The notes under the pieces are model-generated. The model saw only the letters and a list, made by a program, of their open reading frames with translations, was not told the origin of the DNA and made no database searches. 64,000 bases of DNA from an uncultured Acetatifactor sp. GTDB taxonomy: Bacteria; Bacillota; Clostridia; Lachnospirales; Lachnospiraceae. Position 1 is the stretch's first letter. Every line of letters starts with the position of its first letter. Below are positions 10,082 to 18,274 of the stretch, piece by piece. The stretch is taken from the NCBI GenBank assembly GCA_944383825.1, contig CALWRA010000013.1, positions 1 to 64,000 of the forward strand, in the 5' to 3' direction. The translations under genes were made by a program, and so were the position numbers.

Positions 10082-10096
10082 CTCGCCACATTTTTT
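10070..10096 (+). terminator. Rho-independent terminator of the PadR operon
   Basis: GTGGCG (10070-10075), an 8-nt loop, CGCCAC (10084-10089), then six T. The stem begins inside the last codons of the membrane protein gene. Confidence 0.8.
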
Positions 10097-10099
10097 GGT

Positions 10100-10130
10100 C
10101 CCCTTAAGAGAAACCGTAATTCTTAAGGGG
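10100..10130. repeat. 10-bp perfect inverted repeat
   Basis: CCCCTTAAGA (10100-10109), an 11-nt spacer, TCTTAAGGGG (10121-10130), with flanking GG/CC able to extend the stem. It sits between two converging transcripts, directly after one terminator, and lacks a clear T-run in either direction. It may assist termination from the minus-strand operon. Confidence 0.55.
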
Positions 10131-10148
10131 GCCATTGGCATGCTAAGT

Positions 10149-10475
10149 TTAGAGAAAGAAAAGTTTCAGCATTCCGGCGACCACAGATACAACCACCAGT
10201 ATGTTGGCGCAAAGCAAGAGCTTCGTATTTTTTGTGCGAAACCTGATCAACAGCGCCGCTATGCTTAAAATGCCAAATCCCCAGGCTATGAGCTGCTCCA
10301 TGATATAATTGGTCGGAAGGCCTGTGGCTCTGAACACCGCGATAAACATTCCCCAGACAACAAGAAAATAAAAGGCGGTTTTTTTCGCTCCTTCACTCTT
10401 GAGGAGAAATAAAAGCAGTATTCCCAGTATACTGATTACGCTCATTCCTACAAACATTAAAAAATAAAGTCCCAT
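10149..10475 (-). CDS. Small four-helix membrane protein of unknown function
   Basis: 108 residues and almost entirely hydrophobic, with four predicted membrane segments separated by short polar turns (LLKSEGAKKT; RFRTKNTKLL). The ATG at 10475 follows a GAGGAAAA site. I do not recognise the family. It lies 48 bp downstream of the histidine kinase gene on the same strand, so it could be the third gene of that operon or a target of the two-component system; no sequence evidence decides. Confidence 0.7.
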   Translation of the reverse strand: MGLYFLMFVGMSVISILGILLLFLLKSEGAKKTAFYFLVVWGMFIAVFRATGLPTNYIMEQLIAWGFGILSIAALLIRFRTKNTKLLLCANILVVVSVVAGMLKLFFL

Positions 10476-10523
10476 TTTTTTTCCTCGCTTTCGTTTTGTA
10501 TGATAACAGCATACATAGGAAAC

Positions 10524-11603
10524 TTAAATAAATCTGGGAGACAATTCTGAAGAATTCTGAATTTCCTCATTCAGAGGAATTATAATTTCAATCAGGAAGG
10601 ATTCCTCATCTTCTGTGATGGTAACGGTTCCTTCATAATTGCCGGCAATGCTTCTGATGCTTCTTATGCCAAGCTTCAGACTTTCTCCGTCGTAGGGCCT
10701 TTGTCTTTTTTCATTTTTCTGAACAATGCTAAGACATCCATCTATGGTTTTAATCACAAGCAGAATCTCTCCGGAGGGACGGGCATACCTTTCAACATTT
10801 GAGAGAAGGTTGTCAAAAATTCTCCTCAGCTCATTGATATCCAGGTACGCCTGAAAATTTCCGCAATCCTTTAAATCTAACCTGCATGAAAATTCATCCT
10901 CCAGATCTTCGCACCACTCTGCTGCAAGCTGCTCTATGAGCAGCAGACCGTTTTCGATTTTCTCGGGCTTCCTTTTTTTCTTTCCCAGAAGCTGTTCGGA
11001 AAGGACTTTTATCTGCTGCGCTTTTTTCTTTACCATGGAGGCATATGCGCGGTAATCATCCTCCGTGGGTAAATCCTGACCTTCCAGATATTCCGAATAG
11101 GAGAGGATGGAGGTAAGAGGCGTGCGTATATCGTGAGAGAGGCTGTGAATGAAATCCTCTCGTTCTTTTCTGAGGGCTTCTTCTTTTTCCAGAAGCTGTC
11201 TCTGGGACAGAGAAAGATAGTTAATGCTTTCCGCCAGCAGCGTCAGTTCGTCGTTTCCCTCTAATTCAATCACGAAATCCATCTGCTTTTCCTGAAGCTT
11301 TCGGATACCATCCGTTATCACAAGCAGATAGGATATTTTCTGACTGAACAGTACTAAAAAAATCACTATAAAAATAATCATGCAGGCAAAAAAGCACACG
11401 GTTTTCATCCAGGCATAAAGTACATTCTCCTGGATGGGATCAAGCAGAATTCCCCTTTCGCTCAAATAAGCATTGGCAAGAATCTGGGATGTATAGCTCA
11501 AAAATAAATAGAAAAAGGCTGAAACAGCAAAGCTTAAAAAAAGAAGCTCTATTATTTCCGTTTTCAATTTTTTTCTTTTCCGGTCATTTTGTTTATTCGG
11601 CAT
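10524..11603 (-). CDS. Sensor histidine kinase with atypical ATPase domain
   Basis: 359 residues. Two membrane helices (about 15-40 and 70-95) enclose a short extracellular loop, followed by a HAMP-like linker and a HisKA helix with FIHSLSHDIRTPLTSILS carrying the phosphoacceptor histidine. The N-box is present (LRRIFDNLLSNVERYA). The usual G1 box (DxGxG) is missing and only a GIRSIRSIAG glycine segment remains, closer to GHKL-type domains. Activity is plausible but not certain. It overlaps the response regulator gene by 11 bp, so they are translationally coupled. The signal is unknown. Confidence 0.9.
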   Translation of the reverse strand: MPNKQNDRKRKKLKTEIIELLFLSFAVSAFFYLFLSYTSQILANAYLSERGILLDPIQENVLYAWMKTVCFFACMIIFIVIFLVLFSQKISYLLVITDGIRKLQEKQMDFVIELEGNDELTLLAESINYLSLSQRQLLEKEEALRKEREDFIHSLSHDIRTPLTSILSYSEYLEGQDLPTEDDYRAYASMVKKKAQQIKVLSEQLLGKKKRKPEKIENGLLLIEQLAAEWCEDLEDEFSCRLDLKDCGNFQAYLDINELRRIFDNLLSNVERYARPSGEILLVIKTIDGCLSIVQKNEKRQRPYDGESLKLGIRSIRSIAGNYEGTVTITEDEESFLIEIIIPLNEEIQNSSELSPRFI

Positions 11604-12306
11604 AATATCCCTTTCCCCAGGCGGTTTTAATATATTTTGGATGCCTGGAAGAATCTCCCAGCTTTTTTCTTATATTTTTAATATGTACCATTATGGTTTC
11701 ATCTCCCACGGCCTGTTCTTTCCACACGCTTTGATAAATATGGTCCAATGAAAAAAGTTGTCCGGGATGTGTGACGAAAAGCTCCAGTATTTTAAACTCC
11801 GTGTATGTAAAAGCAATCAATTTTCCATCTTTGGTGACGCATTGGCGATTTTGGTTCAGCGTCAGATCTTTAAAAATAATTTCACCGGGCTCAGATCTTT
11901 TTTCCTCTTTGGCGTTTCCGGTATCGGAGGAATACTGTTGCACTCTGCGAAGCAATGACTTGATTCTGATTAAAAGCTCTGTATTGGAGAAGGGCTTTGG
12001 AATATAGTCGTCCGCCCCGGCGGAAAATCCCAGCATTCTGTCGGATTCTTCAGTATATGCTGTCAAAAAAATAATAGGCGCCATAAAACGCCTGCGGATT
12101 TGTGTGCCTGCTGAAAAACCGGAAACAAACGGCATACTGACATCCAATAAGTATAAATCTATGGTTTCATCCGCTTTTTCCAAAGCCTCTCTGCCATCCT
12201 GCGCCGCAATCACCTCGTAACCCTCATCCGTTAACAGCCTGATCAATATTTCACGGATTTCTTTGTCATCGTCTGCCACCAGAATTCTGTTCTTTTTATT
12301 TTCCAT
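11593..12306 (-). CDS. OmpR/PhoB family response regulator
   Basis: 237 residues. The receiver domain has the acidic pocket (ADDDKEI), phosphoacceptor D55 (LYLLDVSMP), the conserved threonine (FLTAYTEE) and lysine (IPKPFSN). The C-terminal winged helix shows FTYTEFKILELFVTHPGQ and VHIKNIRKKLGD, typical of OmpR/PhoB DNA binding. It is the first gene of the operon with the histidine kinase and is transcribed away from the CapA-like gene. The 238-bp region upstream is shared with that divergent gene, which may be a target. The stimulus cannot be inferred. Confidence 0.95.
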   Translation of the reverse strand: MENKKNRILVADDDKEIREILIRLLTDEGYEVIAAQDGREALEKADETIDLYLLDVSMPFVSGFSAGTQIRRRFMAPIIFLTAYTEESDRMLGFSAGADDYIPKPFSNTELLIRIKSLLRRVQQYSSDTGNAKEEKRSEPGEIIFKDLTLNQNRQCVTKDGKLIAFTYTEFKILELFVTHPGQLFSLDHIYQSVWKEQAVGDETIMVHIKNIRKKLGDSSRHPKYIKTAWGKGYYAE

Positions 12307-12439
12307 AACATCCCCCGCAATTTAAAAATTTTATCCATAAACCGAGAGCCAAAATATTTTCGGTCTCAATATCATATCACAGATAGAACATGAAAAAAAC
12401 AGGAAAATATTTTGTCGGATGAATAGGGAAACATTCGGC

Positions 12440-12468
12440 TTGTAGCAGGCTTTCGGTCATGCTAAAAT
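12440..12468 (+). promoter_or_regulatory. Candidate promoter for the CapA-like gene
   Basis: TTGTAG at 12440-12445, 17-bp spacer, TAAAAT at 12463-12468, about 75 bp before the start codon. The match is moderate. Confidence 0.5.
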
Positions 12469-12494
12469 AATAGCGTGCAAGAATTTTGGTTCGG

Positions 12495-12517
12495 CGTTGG
12501 CGCCGATTGCGCCAACG
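12495..12517 (+). other. Strong 5'-UTR hairpin before the CapA-like gene
   Basis: CGTTGGCGC (12495-12503), loop CGATT, GCGCCAACG (12509-12517): a perfect 9-bp stem ending 27 bases before the ATG at 12545. There is no T-run after it. It could protect the mRNA or act as an operator. Confidence 0.55.
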
Positions 12518-12544
12518 AGACCGGAGCAGATATGAGGTGAGTAT

Positions 12545-13771
12545 ATGTCATTTCATCGCAGAAAAGGAAAATTGATTTTGGGAATACTGCTTCCAACGGC
12601 TGTTTTAACGGCGCTGATTGCCTGCGGCGATGATCTTTCTGTCAGCGTCCCGGCAGTTACATATCAGGATTTGGCAAGGCCTATTGAGGAAAACGACGAA
12701 CAGGAGGATGCGTCCCTTCCATCTCAGGAGGCAGAGCGTGAAACGGCTCAGGGGGATTTGAACAACTCTGAGGATGAAATTGTAGAGTCGTCTTTGAGCA
12801 GCACAGAGGATGAAACGTCTGCAGAGCCTGATGAAATAACCATTTCCGCGGCCGGGGATGTGACTCTTGGCAATCATAAAGAGCAGGATTACGGCTATTC
12901 CTTCAGACAGACCTATGACCAGGCTCAGGATGACAGCTATTTCTTTGAAAATGTATACGAAATATTCAGCGCTGATGACATGACCATCGTAAATCTGGAG
13001 GGCCCCCTTACTTTGTCCGAAATCGCCAGAGAAGGGCAGACCTACAGCATTAAGGGAGATCCTGGCTACGCCGGGATTCTCACAAGGGGAAGCGTTGAAG
13101 CCGCAGGCATGGGTAACAATCACCGCCTGGACTATGGTCAGCAGGGCAGCGACGATACGGTAAAGGCATTGGAGGAAGAAGGAATCGTCTACGCCTATGA
13201 GGAAAACGTGGGTATTTTTGAGGCCCGGGGCATAGGTATCGGAATAATTTCCGTAAATGAGGTTTCCCAGGGAGCGGCAGTGGAAAAAACCATTCAGGAA
13301 GGCATAGAGAAGCTTAAAGATCTGGAGGCGGATCTGATTTTGGTGTGCTGCCACTGGGGAGTGGAAGGAGAGTATTACCCTGAGGATTACCAAAAAGCCT
13401 TGGGCAGAAAATGTATTGACTGGGGGGCGGATCTTGTAATTGGAACCCATCCCCATGTGCTTCAGGGCATTGAGGAGTATCAAGGAAAATATATCGTATA
13501 CAGTCTGGGAAATTTCTGCTTTGGAGCCAACAGGAATCCGGCAGATAAGGACTGTATGATTTTTCAGCAGACTTTTACCTTTCTGGAGGGAGAAAAACAG
13601 GAAGAGGCTCCGGCGAGAGTAATTCCCTGTCAGGTCAGCTCTGTCACAGCCAGAAATGATTTTAAGCCCACCCCCGCTTATGGTGGGGAAGGACAGAGGA
13701 TCATTGACAGGATAAACGAGTACAGCAGGGAATTCGGAGTGGAATTTGATCAGGAAGGATACCGGCGGTAG
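12545..13771 (+). CDS. CapA family (PGA_cap) lipoprotein
   Basis: 408 residues. A lipoprotein signal with lipobox LIAC (cysteine near residue 27) is followed by a Glu/Ser-rich acidic linker (about 40-95), then a calcineurin-like CapA fold: ISAAGDVTLGNH, TIVNLEGPLT, GNNHRLDYG, CCHWGVEGEY, GTHPHVLQG and YSLGNFCFG carry the metal-binding residues. CapA proteins are known from polyglutamate capsule export, but many clostridial homologues stand alone, as here, with no capB/capC nearby, so poly-gamma-glutamate is not implied. It is anchored outside the membrane. GAGGTGAGT precedes the ATG. The next gene starts 13 bp after its stop. Confidence 0.88.
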   Translation: MSFHRRKGKLILGILLPTAVLTALIACGDDLSVSVPAVTYQDLARPIEENDEQEDASLPSQEAERETAQGDLNNSEDEIVESSLSSTEDETSAEPDEITISAAGDVTLGNHKEQDYGYSFRQTYDQAQDDSYFFENVYEIFSADDMTIVNLEGPLTLSEIAREGQTYSIKGDPGYAGILTRGSVEAAGMGNNHRLDYGQQGSDDTVKALEEEGIVYAYEENVGIFEARGIGIGIISVNEVSQGAAVEKTIQEGIEKLKDLEADLILVCCHWGVEGEYYPEDYQKALGRKCIDWGADLVIGTHPHVLQGIEEYQGKYIVYSLGNFCFGANRNPADKDCMIFQQTFTFLEGEKQEEAPARVIPCQVSSVTARNDFKPTPAYGGEGQRIIDRINEYSREFGVEFDQEGYRR

Positions 13772-13784
13772 AATGGGAGGAAGT

Positions 13785-14720
13785 ATGAAGGGAATTTATT
13801 TTGACGGAACAAGGGCGCTGTATCGGGAGGACATTCCAATACCGCGGCCCCGGGCGGAAGAAAGCCTGGTGAAAGTGCTGATGGCGGCGGTGTGCAATAC
13901 GGATAAGGAAATATTAAAAGGATACAGGCCGGATTTTCACGGTGTTATGGGGCATGAATTTGTGGGAGTGGTGGAACAGTCTCCTGACAGTGCCCTGATC
14001 GGAAAAAGAGTGGTGGGAGAACTGAATGCTTCCTGTGGGCACTGCATATACTGCCGGACAGGCAGGACAACCCACTGCAGCAGCCGCAGGGTGCTGGGAA
14101 TGCATCAAAAGGATGGGTGCTTCAGCGAATATATGACCATAGATACGTCCCTGCTGCATGTGGTGCCGGACAAGCTCTCCGCAGACAAGGCTATTTACAC
14201 GGAGCCCCTTGCGGCCGCCTTTGAAATTCTGACCCAGGTGGAGACCGGGCCGGAGAAAAATATTGCGGTTTTAGGAGATGGAAGATTGTCCTACTGTGTG
14301 GTTCAGGCGATGAGAGCCGTGGGAGAAAGGGCGACGGTAATTGGTAAGCATCCGGAAAAGCTGGAACTGTTTAGGCCCTTCGCCCATGTGAGTACAGAAT
14401 GGGAAAGAGAGGGCTATGAAATCGTGGTGGAAGCCACAGGTTCTCCCGGGGGTATTCTGCAGGCTCTTGAGATGGTCAGAAAAAAGGGGATTATTGTGCT
14501 CAAGAGCACATATGCAGGGGAAACTTCTCTTCCGCTGAGCCTTGTAGCCGTGAATGAAATCAGCATTATTGGAAGCCGCTGCGGCCCTTTTGCGCCGGCG
14601 TTGGAAGCCCTTGGGGATGGAAGGGCCCGGTTTCCGGACATCACTCTTTTTTCCCTGGAGCAGTTTCAGGAAGCCTTTTCCTTTACAGGCTTTAAAGCAG
14701 GCTTTTTGATCTCTTCCTAA
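13785..14720 (+). CDS. Zinc-dependent medium-chain alcohol dehydrogenase family protein
   Basis: 311 residues, start ATG at 13785 after GGGAGG; a start at 13746 in frame would overlap the upstream gene. The GroES-like domain has the catalytic zinc ligands (MAAVCNTDKEIL; GHEFVGVVE) and the four-cysteine structural-zinc lobe (CGHCIYCRTGRTTHCSSR). The Rossmann part starts around NIAVLGDGRLSYCVVQAM, where the last glycine of GxGxxG is replaced, so cofactor binding may be altered. It is shorter than typical members (about 340 residues). The substrate is unknown. It probably shares a transcript with the CapA-like gene. Confidence 0.85.
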   Translation: MKGIYFDGTRALYREDIPIPRPRAEESLVKVLMAAVCNTDKEILKGYRPDFHGVMGHEFVGVVEQSPDSALIGKRVVGELNASCGHCIYCRTGRTTHCSSRRVLGMHQKDGCFSEYMTIDTSLLHVVPDKLSADKAIYTEPLAAAFEILTQVETGPEKNIAVLGDGRLSYCVVQAMRAVGERATVIGKHPEKLELFRPFAHVSTEWEREGYEIVVEATGSPGGILQALEMVRKKGIIVLKSTYAGETSLPLSLVAVNEISIIGSRCGPFAPALEALGDGRARFPDITLFSLEQFQEAFSFTGFKAGFLISS

Positions 14721-14848
14721 TGGGCTTTGCGTATCTCATAAGGTTTCTGACTATGGAACTGAATGATATTAAGAAATAACTGACAAAGCGTTAGAAATTC
14801 CGGAATATCATGTTCTTCCGGATAAATTGCTTTGGAACGGAGGAAGAT

Positions 14849-15985
14849 ATGGAAAAAAGAAAATTAAAAAAACTTGGAATCGAAACTTCTCTGCTGGGTT
14901 TTGGATGTATGCGTTTTCCGGTGCGGGAGGATGGGGGAATCCTGGAAGAGGAAGCGGAAAAAATGCTGGACAGAGCCATAGCGGGAGGGGTGAATTACAT
15001 CGACACGGCCTATACCTATCACGATGGGCAGAGCGAGCCTTTTGTGGGGAAGTCGCTGAAAAAATATGACAGAAGCTCCTTTTATCTTGCAACTAAGCTG
15101 CCTGTGTGGCAGGTAAGTAAAATCCAGGATATAGACCGGATTTTTGAAGATCAGCTTTCCCGGCTCCAGACGGATTATATTGATTTTTATCTGATGCATG
15201 CTCTGGACAGAGAGCGCTTTGATAAAATGGTGGAAATAGGCTGTGTGGAGCGTCTGGAGAAGCTCAAGGAGCAGGGAAGGATACGGTATCTGGGATTTTC
15301 CTTCCATGACGGCTATGAAGTGTTTGAAGAAATTCTAAGCTACAGAGACTGGGATTTCTGCCAGATCCAGCTCAATTATATGGACGTTGAAGAACAGGCG
15401 GGATTGAAGGGTTATGAACTTGCCGCCGAAAAAGGAATCCCGCTGATTATAATGGAGCCCGTGAAAGGGGGCTTTCTGGCATCCTTTGGGAACGACATTA
15501 CATTCAGATTCCGGGAAATGGACAGAGGAGCTTCAACGGCCTCCTTTGCCTTGCGCTGGGTGGGAAGTCTGCCCAATGTAAAGGTTATATTAAGCGGTAT
15601 GTCTACAATGGAGCAGGTGGAGGACAATTTGGGGGTTTTTGAGAAGTTTCGGCCCCTGTCGGAAAGGGAGAGCGAAACCATTCAGGAGGTCAGGGCCATT
15701 TTGAACAGCCGGGTTCAAAATGGTTGTACAGGCTGCCGCTATTGTATGCCCTGCCCTGTAGGGGTGGATATTCCCGGTAGCTTCAGAGTATGGAACACCT
15801 ATCATATATATCAGAATTACAATATGGTAAAGCGTACCTGGGAGACAGAGATTGGAGAAAGCGGACAGCCCAAAAACTGTGTAAAATGCGGAAGATGTGA
15901 ACGGGCCTGTCCTCAAAAGCTTTCCATTCGGAAAGATCTTGAGAGCGTGCAGCAGGATTTGGACAAGAGGGAAATGGTGCGTTAA
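14849..15985 (+). CDS. Aldo/keto reductase with C-terminal 4Fe-4S cluster domain
   Basis: 378 residues from ATG 14849 (site GGAGG); an in-frame ATG at 14810 lacks one. The barrel has the AKR motifs TSLLGFGCMRFPV, NYIDTAYTYHDGQSE (catalytic Asp and Tyr) and the lysine-bearing strand LATKLPVWQ. The C-terminus carries two cysteine clusters: CTGCRYCMPCPVG (about 293-305) and CVKCGRCERACP (C344, C347, C350, C354), as in ferredoxin-like clostridial AKRs. It overlaps the next gene's ATG by 1 bp (TAATG), so the two form an operon. The substrate is unknown. Confidence 0.92.
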   Translation: MEKRKLKKLGIETSLLGFGCMRFPVREDGGILEEEAEKMLDRAIAGGVNYIDTAYTYHDGQSEPFVGKSLKKYDRSSFYLATKLPVWQVSKIQDIDRIFEDQLSRLQTDYIDFYLMHALDRERFDKMVEIGCVERLEKLKEQGRIRYLGFSFHDGYEVFEEILSYRDWDFCQIQLNYMDVEEQAGLKGYELAAEKGIPLIIMEPVKGGFLASFGNDITFRFREMDRGASTASFALRWVGSLPNVKVILSGMSTMEQVEDNLGVFEKFRPLSERESETIQEVRAILNSRVQNGCTGCRYCMPCPVGVDIPGSFRVWNTYHIYQNYNMVKRTWETEIGESGQPKNCVKCGRCERACPQKLSIRKDLESVQQDLDKREMVR

Positions 15986-16914
15986 TGGAGAAGGCGTTCA
16001 AGCTGGATTTTGAAAATGATAAGGCGGGGAGTCTGTATGTAAATTGCTGTGGCTGTTCTCAAACGGAGAGCCTTCACAGTTTCGGGCCTGCCTCCAAGCC
16101 TCATTATCTTATTCATTATGTGCTCAGCGGAAGAGGACTTTTCCGGTTCCACGACAAAGAATATAAGCTGGAAGCGGGCTATGGTTTTTTGATACAGCCT
16201 AATAAGCTGGCGTTTTACCAGGCGGATGAGAGAGATCCATGGAGCTATTTGTGGGTGGGATTTGCGGGAAACAGGGCCGGGGAATATCTTAAGGCCATGG
16301 GATTGTCTGAAAGGCATCCTGTTTTTGCCTGCGACAGGTCGGAGGAACTCTACGCCATTGTGAAGGACATGATGGAACATAACACTTTTGGGATCGCGAA
16401 TGACTTACGCCGTAACGGCCTGATGGGGGTGTTTTTGTCCGTGCTTGCGGAAAATGCCGGGGTGGTGGCCGGTCAGGAGGAGGATAAGGGCAACCAGTAT
16501 GTGAAAAAGGCGGTGTCCTTTATCCAGAGCAATTACTGTAATCCTATAAAGGTAACGGATGTGGCGGAATTTGTATGCATCAACAGAAGTTATTTGTACA
16601 CTCTCTTCCAAAGCTATCTGGGTATGTCGCCTCAGCAGTTTCTCACTACCTTTCGTATCACCAAAGCAAGAGAGCTTTTAAATTCCACGGATTATCCCAT
16701 TGAGAGCATAGCTCTATCCTGCGGCTATAATGACGCGGTTGTGTTTTCAAAGGCGTTCCATGCCATGAAGGGAATGTCTCCTTCCCAGTATCGGAGGGAA
16801 AGCCATAAGGAGAGCACAAAGGAGCAGCTAAGAGAGGTAGAACGCCTGATTGCGCAGCTGTTGGAACAAAATAAAAAGGGCGTCACAGGACAAACTGACA
16901 ATTTAACATTTTGA
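15985..16914 (+). CDS. AraC family transcriptional regulator
   Basis: 309 residues. An N-terminal cupin-like sugar-sensing domain (LIHYVLSGRGLFRFHDKEYK; a glycine-rich beta barrel up to about 140) precedes two C-terminal helix-turn-helix motifs: KVTDVAEFVCINRSYLYTLF and PIESIALSCGYNDAVVFSKA, with the AraC signature ending GMSPSQYRR. It is translationally coupled to the aldo/keto reductase and lies directly upstream of galK, whose promoter has a TATAAT (16960-16965) but no good -35, as expected for an activated promoter. Control of galactose genes is therefore plausible. Confidence 0.92.
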   Translation: MEKAFKLDFENDKAGSLYVNCCGCSQTESLHSFGPASKPHYLIHYVLSGRGLFRFHDKEYKLEAGYGFLIQPNKLAFYQADERDPWSYLWVGFAGNRAGEYLKAMGLSERHPVFACDRSEELYAIVKDMMEHNTFGIANDLRRNGLMGVFLSVLAENAGVVAGQEEDKGNQYVKKAVSFIQSNYCNPIKVTDVAEFVCINRSYLYTLFQSYLGMSPQQFLTTFRITKARELLNSTDYPIESIALSCGYNDAVVFSKAFHAMKGMSPSQYRRESHKESTKEQLREVERLIAQLLEQNKKGVTGQTDNLTF

Positions 16915-17050
16915 CAGGTTCTGAAAACATATGGATGTGGTATTTGCGCCTCCGTTTTGTATAATGATGCTATAGGAGTCAAAGCAAAAACATAGGAAAC
17001 GGAATTGGCGCCGGGGCATATGCCGTTGCGGCGGGAAAGGCGAGGGTTAA

Positions 17051-18214
17051 ATGAAGGATATTATTTTAGCGAAATTTGCGGAGGTTTTTGGGGATGCACA
17101 GGAGGTGCAAACTTATTTTGCGCCGGGCAGAGTGAATCTGATCGGCGAGCACACAGACTATAACGGAGGCCATGTATTTCCCTGCGCCCTGACTATCGGT
17201 ACGTATGGCGCTGCCCGTAAACGTCAGGACAGAAAGCTTCGTTTTTTTTCCATGAATTTTGAGAAGCTGGGTGTGATTGAGTCTTCACTGGATGACCTGG
17301 TTCCGAGCAAGGAGGCAGGATGGACCAATTATCCAAAGGGGGTTATGTGGGCCTTCGGCCAGAGAGGAATGGAGATTCCCTGCGGTATGGATCTCCTGCT
17401 CAACGGCAATATTCCCAACGGTTCGGGTCTTTCTTCCTCGGCCTCTTTGGAGGTGCTGACCGGATTTATTCTCAGGGACTTTTTCCGTTATGAGGTTACC
17501 AATCAGGATCTGGCTCTGATCGGACAGTTTTCGGAAAACCAATTCAATAAGGTAAACTGCGGCATTATGGATCAGTTTGCCATTGCTATGGGGAAAAAGG
17601 ATCACGCCATTTTTTTGGATACGGCGGATCTGTCCTTTGAATATGCGCCTATTAAGCTGGAAAATGCAAAGATTGTCATTGCCTGCAGCAATAAAAAGAG
17701 AGGACTGGGGGATTCAAAGTACAATGAGCGCCGAAGCGAATGTGAGGCTGCTCTGGAGGAGCTTCAGAAAGTGGTAAGAATCAACACTCTGGGAGATCTG
17801 GACGAAGCTGATTTTGAGAAATATAAGAATGCCATCGGAAGCGATGTGAGAAGAAAGCGTGCAAAGCATGCGGTGTATGAGAACCAGCGTACCATTCAGG
17901 CAGTGGAAGCGCTGAAAAATAATGATGTAAAGAGGTTCGGAGAACTGATGAATGCTTCCCATGTTTCCCTGCGGGATGACTATGAGGTGACGGGCATTGA
18001 GCTGGACACTCTGGTGGAGGAAGCATGGAAGGCGGAGGGAGTGATTGGCTCCCGCATGACGGGAGCGGGCTTTGGAGGCTGTACCGTCAGCATTGTACAG
18101 GATGACGCTATTGACGCCTTTATTGAACAGGCGGGAAGAGCGTATGAAGCGAAAATAGGATACGCGGCTGACTTTTATGTGGTGGAAATTGGAGATGGTC
18201 CCTGTAAGCTGTGA
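17051..18214 (+). CDS. galK: Galactokinase
   Basis: 387 residues, normal family length. GHMP kinase motifs: APGRVNLIGEHTDYNGGH (galactokinase signature, about 24-41), GNIPNGSGLSSSASLEV (ATP-binding glycine/serine loop, about 120), MDQFAIAMG with the catalytic aspartate region, and GAGFGGCTVS near the C-terminus. It phosphorylates alpha-D-galactose in the Leloir pathway. galT follows after 60 bp, whereas galE is not in the window. GGCGAGGG precedes the ATG. Confidence 0.97.
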   Translation: MKDIILAKFAEVFGDAQEVQTYFAPGRVNLIGEHTDYNGGHVFPCALTIGTYGAARKRQDRKLRFFSMNFEKLGVIESSLDDLVPSKEAGWTNYPKGVMWAFGQRGMEIPCGMDLLLNGNIPNGSGLSSSASLEVLTGFILRDFFRYEVTNQDLALIGQFSENQFNKVNCGIMDQFAIAMGKKDHAIFLDTADLSFEYAPIKLENAKIVIACSNKKRGLGDSKYNERRSECEAALEELQKVVRINTLGDLDEADFEKYKNAIGSDVRRKRAKHAVYENQRTIQAVEALKNNDVKRFGELMNASHVSLRDDYEVTGIELDTLVEEAWKAEGVIGSRMTGAGFGGCTVSIVQDDAIDAFIEQAGRAYEAKIGYAADFYVVEIGDGPCKL

Positions 18215-18274
18215 AAAGGATTAGTTTTGCCAAAGAAGATGTCTGGTATTGTATTTAAAGGAAGGAAAATGATC

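Noticed and set aside
12605..13483. Long open frame (292 codons) on the minus strand
   Set aside because: It lies entirely antisense to the CapA-like gene, has no ribosome site or family features, and the plus frame carries clear motifs.
12545..13771. Poly-gamma-glutamate capsule locus
   Set aside because: Only the CapA-like gene is present; capB, capC and capE-type genes are missing, and the protein is a lipoprotein of the stand-alone class.
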